Origin: Nemertoderma westbladi
Taxonomy: Eukaryota > Xenacoelomorpha > Nemertodermatida > Nemertodermatidae
Length of the DNA: 47,283 bases
Direction of reading: 5' to 3'
Assembly: GCA_032718475.1 (NCBI GenBank)
Contig: JAUCBJ010006094.1
Location: forward strand, 1-47,283
Part shown: piece by piece, positions 25,904-37,900 of the stretch
How the letters are laid out: each line of letters begins with the position of its first letter
How positions within the stretch are numbered: position 1 is the first letter of the stretch
Made by a program: the position numbers and the translations under genes
The notes under the pieces: model-generated
Databases searched by the model: none
The model's input: the letters and a program-made list of their open reading frames with translations, nothing else
What the model was told of the DNA's origin: nothing

Positions 25904-25937
<34 letters not shown>

Positions 25938-28900
25938 GGTTTTTTATTTGTTTATGTTTATTTTTCCAATGATATTAATTGCACATACTTCTACAAAGTA
26001 CAATTATATAAGAATGAAAAGTATTACTGGAGGAATGGGTATTAATAGCCTTGGTCAGTCTGTCTGTCGGTTTGTCAGTCTGTCTATTGGTTGATCGGTC
26101 TATCTGGCGATCTCTCGCATATTGTAACAGGTTCAACAGCGGTAACACTATGCTAAGCTCGCATACTATTCATTCTGCTGACACTGCAGCACTAAAGAAC
26201 ATAAGTAACACTTTTGTCCAGGCCTAGGTACAGTAGGTAACTGGTGAACAGTATTGCAGAATACTGAATTGCACATGATTTAACTGGTGTCCCGACATTT
26301 GACTGTTGTCCACAGATGTTTGACTGTTTTTCTGCGACTTGCAGGCGGTATGCAGAGCAGAAATAACTTTTAAGATATCGATCTACTGTCATTCACATTG
26401 TTTGTGGCCATTCTTCATTAGGGTAAAGGCCTACTGCTCTTTTACTGTGGTTGTTTGTTGTTACCGTAATTGTCACAAATTCCACCCATCAAACCTAGCC
26501 TGTCTGAAACGATACCATGCTTTACGCTGTCAAAGTTGCCCTATGTTGTCTTCTACTAGGTGATGGTGTTTAGTTTACTTCACTGTCCACGGTCCACTGT
26601 TATATTTTTACTTTTTTTCTACGATAACTTAAATTGCAAGCTCTGTTGACTTACAACCTAAATACGCAACTTAAAATTTAATTAAATTTGTTTACCTGTG
26701 CACAATGGGATTTTCATGCCGGCACTAGGGCCGTCTTCGTAGACAATATCTTTGGTCTGGTAGACAAGATAGGTGGGTCCATCTCCAGAGTCTGAAACTA
26801 ACATGGTCTGGACACCATGGTGGTCTGTAGGTTGTGAATCTGATGGGCACTGAATTGTTAACGGAGTCGGGATGGGTTCGCATCTGTTAGGATTGTTTAA
26901 GTTTAATTATGTTTAAGTAGAATATAATTTAGATTATATTGTCAATAGTGTTATTGATATATATTATCTGATATATGTTATTTATACTTCTCTGAAATAT
27001 AGGCCTACTTTTTTCGTTTTTGACGAGAAAGTGTTTCGATATTAAAAGAAACACATGTCTACAGAAAGAGTCCAGACTCAAACAGACTACAGCGGCCAAG
27101 AATGCAGTTAAGGCTGCATCTAGGTCCCTGAACAGGCAGTACTCTGCTAATCTACAGGAGTTAATAAACCAACAGGTTGATGCCATCAATGATGCTGACG
27201 ACAGCAGGCAATCATCCCAGGCATGGAAATCGATCAATCTGCTTACTGGGCGGAAAAGCCAACCAACCACCAAGGTTAAGGCTGAATCACCAGCCGATCG
27301 CCTCAATGGTTGGAAAGCCCACTTTGAAAAGCTCCTCAATAATGACAGGGTATTGCCTGATAACTTTATAGAAGTAAAAGTGTCTGAGTCTGTACTCCCA
27401 GATATTCCCATTGGCGATATCTCCTATGCAGAAGTGAAGGCTGCTGCAAAGAGCATTAAGACCAATCGTGCCAGTGGAGTAGATGGTGTTCCCCCTGAGG
27501 TCTTTAAAATACCTGAGTGTTTAAAGCTCATCTATCCCATCATAGTAGACATGTACCGAACAACAAGAGTCCCACAAGAAATGAAAACAAATAAGTTGGT
27601 GCCAGTTCCCAAGAAGGGCAACCTAACACTCTATGGTTCTTTTCGGGGAATCTCATTGATCTCGATTGCTGCAAAGCTATACAATAGGATTCTATTAAAT
27701 CGCATCAGGGATCCCATTGAGAGACTGCTCCGTGGAAATCAGAATGGGTTCCGTAAAGGTCGTGGGACCATGGAGCCCATTTTGGCACTTAGAAGGATAA
27801 TTGAAGAGTTATCACAAAAGAAAGACAGGCATCTGGCTGTTATATTTGTTGACTTCTTCAAGGCCTTTGATTCAGTCTCTCGCTCAAGTATGTTCAGCAT
27901 ACTTTCAATATATGGGATTCCTGATGAAATTATTGCAGCAATCAGATCAGTATACGATGGTTCGACAACATTTGTATCTACTGTTGACGGTGACACAGAA
28001 CCATTTGAAGTGTTATGGGGCGTCCTCCAAGGAGACACACTTGCACCATTCTTGTTCATTATTGTGGTTGACTATGTTCTACGCATGTCCTTAGATCATT
28101 ATAATGATGATGGGGTGATGATAACTCCACCTACTGGCTCCAGAAGTCGAGGAAATCCTGCCAAGTACCTAACTGATCTAGACTTTGCTGATGACTTAGG
28201 AGTACTCTCAGAATCATTAGAGGGAGCCCAACGGCTCCTCAGCTCATTAGAACATGCTGCTTCTAGTGTTGGTCTTTTTATTAACTCCAGAAAGACCAAA
28301 ATTCTGACAGTTAACTTTGAAAGTCCTCAGCAAGTCTCTGATCGGATGAGCATAAGCTCAAAGGATGGTATGCTTGAGCATGTGGACGACTTCTGTTACC
28401 TGGGATCATGGATCCGGAAGTCAGGTGAGGACCTTCGAATAAGTAAGGGAAAGGCATGGGCAGCCTTGAATAGGCTTTCCAGGATTTGGAAGTCACCGAG
28501 AATTAATCGGAAACTTAAGGTCCGATTATTTAGAGCAGCAGTAGTTCCAGTACTCCTCTACGGGAGTCCATGCTGGGCTCTAACTGCTGAGGACACCACA
28601 TCTCTGGATGGCACATTCACAAGAATGCTACGCCGGGTTCATTGTGTCAAGTACAATGCACACATCTCCAACCAGACACTATATAACATTGGAGGTGTCT
28701 CATTGGTTCCCCCAAGCTTGACACTAGAACATAATCGCCTCCGCTTTGCAGGACATTGCTTTCGCCGTGAGGACCAGCCAGTGCATAATCTTGTACTTTG
28801 GCAGCCCCATGGAGTGAATAAGCATGGTGGACAGCCCATGACTTTCTTGAGACGCATCTTAAAGGACACTGGCCTTAAAGATGCGGATGATCTAGCAAAT

Positions 28901-31900
28901 GTCATGGGTGATAGGGAGTTGTGGCGGTGCAATTTTGTTGACAAGCCGGCACAGCATTCTTAAAAATGCAGCTGCAATGCAGCATGCCGATCCTAGTAGT
29001 AGTTTCGATATTAAACTAATCTCACTAAGGCACAGAGAGAGAGTCCGACTCAAACAGACTACAGCGGCCAAGAATGCAGGTAAGGCTGCATCTAGGTCCC
29101 TGAACAGGCAGTACGAAGTAAGACGTTAGTGCCCGCGAGTCATTAGTGCCCGAGGACCTTGTCTGCAAGAAAGACGTTAGTGCCAGCGAGTCATTAGTGC
29201 CAGAGGACCTTGTTTGCAAGTGAGACGTTAGTGCCCGCGAGTCATTAGTGCCCGAGGACCTTGTCTGCAAGTAAGACGTTAGTGCCCGCGAGTCATTAGT
29301 GCCCGAGGACCTTGTCTGCAAGTGAGACGTTAGTGCGAGCGAGTCATTAGTGCCCGGGGACCTTGTCTGCAAGTAAGACGTTAGTGCCCGCGAGTCATTA
29401 GTGCCCGAGGACCTTGTCTGCAAGTGAGACGTTAGTGCCAGCGAGTCATTAGTGCCCGGGGACCTTGTCTGCAAGTAAGACGTTAGTGCCCGCGAGTCAT
29501 TAGTGCCCGGGGACCTTGTCTGCAAGAAAGACGTTAGTGCCAGCGAGTCATTAGTGCCCGAGGACCTTGTCTGCAAGTAAGACGTTAGTGCCAGCGAGTC
29601 ATTAGTGCCCGAGGACCTTGTCTGCAAGTGAGACGTTAGTGCCAGCGAGTCATTAGTGCCCGAGGACCTTGTCTGCAAGTAAGACGTTAGTGCCCGCGAG
29701 TCATTAGTACCCGAGGACCTTGTCTGCAAGTAAGACTTTAGTGCCAGCGAGTCATTAGTGCCCGGGGACCTTGTCTGCAAGTAAGACGTTAGTGCCCGTG
29801 AGTCATTAGTGCCCGGGGACCTTGTCTGCAAGAAAGACGTTAGTGCCCGCGAGTCATTAGTGCCCGAGGACCTTGTCTGCAAGTAAGACGTTAGTGCCCG
29901 CGAGTCATTAGTGCCCGAGGACCTTGTCTGCAAGTGAGACGTTAGTGCCAGCCAGTCATTAGTGCCCGAGGACCTTGTCTGCAAGTAAGACGTTAGTCAT
30001 CATTGACGTAAGACAGCATTGAATGAGTTTTCAAGAATTTGAAAGTTACACAGAATACATCGGAAACTCAAGGTCCGATTATTTAGAGCAGCAGTAGTAC
30101 CAGTACTCCTCTATGGGAGTCCATGCTGGGCTCTAACTGCTGAGGACACCAAAACTCTGGATTAGACATGGGGTCTTATTCCCTCAGATACTACCTAGCG
30201 TTTAGGGCCACTTGGGCCACTGTTAGTACTCAGGCACTAAGGCCCATTAATAAAAAAAAAACAAAATACCAAATCGATTTTAGTGCTACATAACCCAACC
30301 CAACTACCACAAGAAAAATGACACCAAACCATACAGTAACTACAGGTTCCGGTAAGTATTGCACGAAATAGGCTATCCCATAAATTACGAAAAATATAGG
30401 ACATTTTGTCTTCCGAAAAGGTAAGTCTAAGTAATAAATTTTATAAAAATAAAGGGTTTCGGAGATTTAAACACTGAACCCTGGGATTCGTGGTTCTCCT
30501 CATCAGCAGTGTGCCACGAACCCCACCCCTACCCTAACAAAACTGCACCACTAAATTAAGACAATGACCAATAAATTAGAAATACTACCGTACATCCCCC
30601 CAGAGTTGAAACCACCCACCCCCAATGTATGTTACCATCAGCCCCAAATGCATAAACATGATTCCCCACTGAAAGCAACCAACCCCAGTTAGCACCTACC
30701 GGTATGTACAGATATATGATCAGATTTTTAAACAAAATTGCGCAGATGTCAGGAAATACCCCTGTAAATTCAATTAAATTACTTAGACTTACCTTTTCGG
30801 AAGACAAAATGTCCTATATTTTTCGTAATTTATGGGATAGCCTATTTCGTGCAATACTTACCGGAACTGTAGTTACTGTATGGTTTGGTGTAATTTTTCT
30901 TGTGGTAGTTGGGTTGGGTTATGTAGTACTAAAATCGATTTGGTATTTTGTTTTTTTTTTAAATTAATGGGCCTTAGTGCCTGAGTACTAACAGTGGCCC
31001 AAGTGACCCTAAATGCTAGGTAGTATCTGAGGGAATAAGACCCCATGTCCAATTTTATTGTTTTCATATTAATATCACAATCCCTCTAAAGTCGTGGTTG
31101 TCTAACATCATATAAAACTCTGGATGGCACATTCACAAGAATGCTACGTCGGGTTCACTGTGTCAAGTACAATGTATACATCTCCAACCAGAATCTATTT
31201 AATATTAGAGGTGTCTCATTGGTACCCTTAAGCTTGACACTTGAACAAAGCCGCCTCCGCTTTCCAGGACAGTGCTTTCGCCGTGAGGAAAATATTTGCT
31301 TTGGCAGCCTGTTTCTTGTTATAACAAAAAATATTATACAGTAATAATGAAGTTTATATACCCGGAATGCTGCATTGTAGGTACATTAATAACGTTATGC
31401 CGGCTTATCACGAAAGTGCACCGCGACTGCTCCCTATCCCCCATGAATTTCGGGCATCTTCAAGGCCAATGTCCTTTAAGAGACGTAAGTAATGGGCTGT
31501 CCACCATGCTTATTTTATCCATGGGGCTGCCAAAGCACAAGATTATGCACTGGCTGGTCGTCACAGCGAAAGCAATGTCCTGTGAAGCGAAGACAGTTCC
31601 ATTTAAGTGTCAAGCTTGGGGGGACCATTGAGGCACATCCTATATAGTATAGAGTCTCATTGAAGATAAAGACGCTCTAACCATTCTGCTAGCGGGCCAG
31701 ATATTTGGTGCCCCCATCAGTTTGAGCCCAGCATAGACTTCCATAGAGGAGTACTGGTCAGGAGTACAGAACCAAGGTTCCACCTTGGTATAGTGGTTGC
31801 ATTGAATTCACATCTCCTGTAGGTCGTGGGTTCGACCCTCACATGGGCCAGGGCAGTTTTCGTTTCGGCACGAATGCTTTAAAGGGACCAGCCAGGGCGC

Positions 31901-34900
31901 ATCTCTGCCTTGCATCCTTAAGTGGTAGTTAAATGAGTACTAGAGTTTCCTCTGGGGAGTAAAGTTCTGGCGGGACCGCACTGGAAATAAGTCGGCAGAC
32001 TTTGTGCGTAAACGCCTGGCCTAGTGGCCGAAGTAAATTTACTTTTTTACTTTACTTTACTGGAACTACTGCTGCTCTAAATAATCGGACCTTGAGGTTC
32101 CGTTCTATTTTATGTGACTTACAAATTCTGGACAACCCATTCAATGTTGTTTATTCCTACACCTTTAGTAGTAGGCTAAATTTCAATAATGAGAGGCATA
32201 TTAATAATTGTAATATGATGTTCTTTAACATGACTGAAGTTACAATACAGGAAATATATATCAATGCCAACAATATGGCCTGGACGGCCGTATCTGTCAG
32301 CAACTATGTACATTTAGTAAGTATAAATTAGCACCGCGCTTGTATTAGCATATCTTACCTTCTTATGTGTGATTCCGGATCCACCGTAGAATAAAATCCG
32401 TCGGAACACTTACACATAAACCTGTCGGGGGTGTTGGAATCGCAATCAACACAATCACTTCCTCCGGGCTCACATTGGTACCCTAGCAACAGAATAAATA
32501 ATAAACAAAAACAAAAATAAAACATTTATAACTCTATAATAAACAAATAATCTTATTAAATAATCAACTTTATAAACAAATAATTTAATATAATAAACCT
32601 AACAATATTTATAGTGGTTTTTAATAAAATGTGTAAATATTTTGGGCTTTTGTATATGTGTTTAACATCCATAGATTGCATAAATTATTAAGTAATTAAA
32701 CAGCCGCGTCTCCCGATAAACGTTCAGGTATGCTAACCACTACACCACGGAGGCAAACTGTGGTGTAGTGGTTAGCATACCTGAACGTTTATCGGGAGGC
32801 GCGGGTTCGATCCCCGCTGGTGGCGAATTCATATTCTCCTGTTTAATTTAGTTCTGTTTAATTACTTAATAATTTTGGGCTTTTATTGTTAATATAATGT
32901 ATACATACAGGTCCCTACAATAGAAAATGAATTGTTGGAATATGACAACAAATGTTACAATGATATTTGGTTCTTTAGTGACCAAAGGGACTAAAAATTC
33001 CACCGTGACAACAAGTTGTGGTTTATTTTGTATTTGTATTCATTGGATTTTATTGGCTCTTAGGGGATGATTTATTTGAATTTGAGATAAATACTGTAAT
33101 AATAGCAAATTAAACCAGGGTAAATTTATACTATTTAATCTTTAACGACCAAGGGCCTTTAAAAGCCCAAGCTGTATCTCGGCTCCTCTGCAATGTTTTT
33201 GAGTTAGGCACATTGTGATTAGTCATAGTTAGAGGCTGATTTTATAAATTAATATTAAATATAATTGCCAGAAAATGTTGGTAGGATTTAACAAAACTGT
33301 TAGTATAAACAAACTCACCGAGACAATATCCGATGTTATGTGGGTCTGCAATGTAACCAGGGATACAAGAACACGACCTATCCACTGAATTAATATAATA
33401 ACATTTACAGAAGGGCGCGTAACTATGGCAACTGCGTTCTAAACACGTTTGATCCCATCTACAGAAATCAATGATAAAATCTACTTTACTGTTTAATAAA
33501 CATACATATGTGCACATTTTTAATATTTTGACCATCTTATGTCACTTTGTGCTCTTTATCTAAGTTCTTTTTACATATTTTCGGTATTCTGTGATTTACA
33601 CGTCTTGTATATTATAAACAGACCGCATAGATTTAATATTACGATCCCGCAAAATACATAAAGAATGCTTGCTTTGGTAAATTAAAACCCCAAAATTAAT
33701 CGCTCGAACTAATCCAATATTACATTTCTGAATTTTTGGATTACAAATATTGTAAAATTAAATACAACTTAGATTGAATTCACTCACCGTAATATGTAGT
33801 TTTTCGGACACTGACAGTCATTAGCACCGTTGGTGAGCTGGCAGACACAACTTGGTGTTGAGTCTATACATTGGTTGGTACAAACACCCGGTTCAACCAT
33901 AACCTCATTAGATTTGCATTCAACTGTAGATAGGTAATATTAATATTAATTAATGGTAATATTAATTATTATAATGAAAAAACGGGTCAGTGGCCTGAAA
34001 GGAAACTCCTACGGAAAACGTAACTGAAGGGATATCTTTCATCATGGGGGTGAGAGTATCGAAAGACACTTATCCGGTACTTCCCTAGTATAATGCCTAC
34101 CCCCCTTCCCACTAGACTTCCGGTTTCGTTCAGGGAACCTGCAGTCGGACAACCAGTGGCCGGTCGAGGATGTGTAGTAGACCCCGGAAGCAGTGTCATC
34201 CAAGGATGTTATTACGTTACGTTAAGGTATCTTTTTAGGAATACTGTAGTTAAATATTTTTCCGTAACGTAATAGGTTTTTCAATACCGTAACGTAATTT
34301 TACTGTATATTTTTTCCGTAAACCGTAACATAATAGCGTAGTATTGGTTTTAGCTACCAAGCAATCATTTTGGACAAAAAAGTAAATCTTTCAACAAAAA
34401 ATTTCAACTTTCACTTGCACGTTCTAGCTAATTCAATATAAAGTTAATTGCTTTAACCCTTAAACTGGTGACGATTTTTCCACTACTTGGTGAAAACTCA
34501 AACATTAGTTTTGCGATTGTTAGTTCTACTTGGTGGGAATTATTGATGAAATCTATTCTGACTTGATATAAACTCATATGAGTTTAATGAGAATATGTTG
34601 TACCTGGTGGGAACTTTACCTTCAATCTATTCTGACTTGGTATAAACTCAAATGAGTTTAATGAGAATATGTTGTACCTGGTGGGAACTTTTCCTTCAAT
34701 CTATTCTGACTTGGTATAAACTCAAATGAGTTTAATGAGAATATGTTGTACCTGGTGGGAACTTTTCCTTCAATCTATTCTGACTTGGTATAAACTCAAA
34801 TGAGTTTAATGAGAATATGTTGTACCTGGTGGGAACTTTTCCTTCAATCTATTCTGACTTGATATAAACTCATATGAGTTTAATGAGAATATGTTGTACC

Positions 34901-37900
34901 TGGTGGGAACTTTCCCTTCAATCTATTCTGACTTGGTATAAACTCAAATGAGTTTAATGAGAATATGTTGTACCTGGTGGGAACTTTTCCTTCAATCTAT
35001 TCTGACTTGGTATAAACTCAAATGAGTTTAATGAGAATATGTTGTACCTGGTGGGAACTTTTCCTTCAATCTATTCTGACTTGGTATAAACTCAAATGAG
35101 TTTAATGAGAATATGTTGTACCTGGTGGGAACTTTCCCTTCAATCTATTCTGACTTGATATAAACTCAAATGAGTTTAATGAGAATATGTTGTACCTGGT
35201 GGGAACTTTTCCTTCAATCTATTCTGACTTGGTATAAACTCAAATGAGTTTAATGAGAATATGTTGTACCTGGTGGGAACTTTTCCTTCAATCTATTCTG
35301 ACTTGGTATAAACTCAAATGAGTTTAATGAGAATATGTTGTACCTGGTGGGAACTTTTCCTTCAATCTATTCTGACTTGGTATAAACTCAAATGAGTTTA
35401 ATGAGAATATGTTGTACCTGGTGGGAACTTTCCCTTCAATCTATTCTGACTTGGTATAAACTCAAATGAGTTTAATGAGAATATGTTGTACCTGGTGGGA
35501 ACTTTCCCTTCAATCTATTCTGACTTGGTATAAACTCAAATGAGTTTAATGAGAATATGTTGTACCTGGTGGGAACTTTACCTTCAATCTATTCTGACTT
35601 GGTATAAACTCAAATGAGTTTAATGAGAATATGTTGTACCTGGTGGGAACTTTCCCTTCAATCTATTCTGACTTGGTATAAACTCAAATGAGTTTAATGA
35701 GAATATGTTGTACCTGGTGGGAACTTTCCCTTCAATCTATTCTGACTTGGTATAAACTCAAATGAGTTTAATGAGAATATGTTGTACCTGGTGGGAACTT
35801 TCCCTTCAATCTATTCTGACTTGGTATAAACTCAAATGAGTTTAATGAGAATATGTTGTACCTGGTGGGAACTTTCCCTTCAATCTATTCTGACTTGGTA
35901 TAAACTCAAATGAGATTAATGAGAATATGTTGTACCTGGTGGGAACTTTACCTTCAATCTATTTTGACTTGGTAAAAACTCATGAGTTACAGTAAAACCA
36001 TTCTGACTTGGTTTCATTCAACCCACACATGAGTTTCGGCCATACTTTTGGTTATCAGCTGTCAGGAAGGTAGCATTGACTTTTCTGTCAACGTCACCAG
36101 CGCCATTGTATTGGGCCGTTAATGAGCTTTACAAGAGTAGTTGAATCGGTGCCAGACGATCACTACATGCTAAACAAGCGTTGTAGTAAAGCGTGGGAAA
36201 CATGTCTAATTTTAACTCATTCATTATTATTAATTAATCATATAAAATGATATTACACTAAAATGATAAGATTGCACTTCACAAGTAAAAGGTTGAACGA
36301 GTACTGAATAAAATCGTGTAAAATATCGAGTAAATATAGTTATGTACAAGGCACGAAAAGAAACCAACACATGTCGAATATTTGTAATGGACAACGGATT
36401 ATAATGTGAACTGTGTAGGCGGTAGTGGCTGGGTCAGTTCGCCGTGAAAGGTTCGATAGATTCGAAAGGTTCGGGTTCGATAGAGAAGTTCGACGGACGA
36501 ACTTTTAAGCTCGAGCTTAAAAGAAAATAATAAAAATAATTAAAAATAATTTCCAAGTGTCCTAAAGTGTCCTCAGGACACTTTAGGACACAAATTTTTT
36601 TAGCTTATTATGTTTTGTTTATATTGAACTGATTTAATTTGGGAAATTTATTATGTATATTTACAATACTATATGTTATGAAAGATTTGTAATTATTTGC
36701 CTTAATTTGTTTAATTTGGATAACCGAAGTTTTATATTTTATGCACTAAGCCTTGATAAAATAGATAGTAAATCCTCTTTACATTACTACTACTAGATAG
36801 TAGGTCCTATGGCAATCTGAACCGGTTATTACGTTACGGTATTTTCGGTAATACGCAATTATTTTTTTCGGAATACAGTAACGTAACGTAATTTGGAAAT
36901 TATTCCGTAATGTAATATCGTAACGTAAAAAATTCAGTTTTTCAACCGTAACGTAACGTAATACCGTAACGTAACGTAATACTGTAACGTAACGTAAAAC
37001 ATCCTTGGTGTCATCAATAAGAAAGAAGGTTCAGTTTGACTTCCAATGTATATTGATAACTAAAAGTTCAATACCTCTATTACTCACCAATAGAAGTTAC
37101 TGCACGTACACGGTGCGAATAACGTAAACACCAATAATACACTATAATATACAAACAATAAAGTAATACGAGATAGTAATATGAAGAGTTATAGAGAGGT
37201 GACATTTAATGTAGAAATGCCCCTAAGAATAATCTCTATATCAAAAACCACAACATTAATACGCCGCAATATTAGCAATAAACGTCACTAACCATCTGAC
37301 CGTTCTACTATTAACACCTCCACAACACCTCCAGGTGCGGGACCTTCGAATACGTAAGGGAAAGGCATGGGCAGCCTTGAATAGGCTTTCCAGGATTTGG
37401 AAGTCACCGAGAATTAATCGGAAACTTAAGGTCCGATTATTTAGAGCAGCAGTAGTTCCAGTACTCCTCTATGGGAGTCCATGCTGGGCTCTAACTGCTG
37501 AGGACACCAAATCTCTGGATGGCACATTCACAAGAATGCTACGCCGGGTTCATTGTGTCAAGTACAATGCACACATCTCCAACCAGACACTATATAACAT
37601 TGGAGGTGTCTCATTGGTTCCCCCAAGCTTGACACTAGAACAAAATCGCCTCCGCTTTGCAGGACATTGCTTTCGCCGTGAGGACCAGCCAGTGCATAAT
37701 CTTGTACTTTGGCAGCCTCATGGAGTGAATAAGCATGGTGGACAGCCCATGACTTTCTTGAGACGCATCTTAAAGGACACTGGCCTTGAAGATGCGGATG
37801 ATCTAGCAAATGTCATGGGTGATAGGGAGTTGTCACACTTTTAATCATACCACGCTATGATTCGCTCGGTTGCCAATTTTACATCCACTTTTATTACCCT

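Larger units (their letters stand above)
34201..37007. mobile_element. Non-autonomous hAT-like transposon, 2.8 kb
   Basis: Ends are CAAGGATGTT...AACATCCTTG, flanked by a perfect 8-bp duplication GTGTCATC (34193-34200 and 37008-37015). An 8-bp duplication and CA-rNG-type ends are the hAT superfamily signature. Subterminal regions on both sides are loaded with GTAACGTAA/TTACGTTAC words (34211-34330, 36825-36995), possible transposase sites. There is no transposase frame. The interior holds a 74-bp minisatellite. Lies in the intron between exons 8 and 9. Confidence 0.8.

Noticed and set aside
29025-29984. 319-codon minus-strand open frame with a 17-residue repeat
   Set aside because: It is the 51-bp minisatellite read in the one frame without stops; no signal, domain or splice context, and it ends inside an RT fragment.
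32758-32826. A functional tRNA (anticodon GTT)
   Set aside because: C at position 33, poor acceptor pairing, and it lies inside a foldback with target duplications, so a pseudo-tRNA.
29114-35990. Regular repeat arrays that could suggest CRISPR
   Set aside because: Units are contiguous with no unique spacers, and the DNA is eukaryotic.
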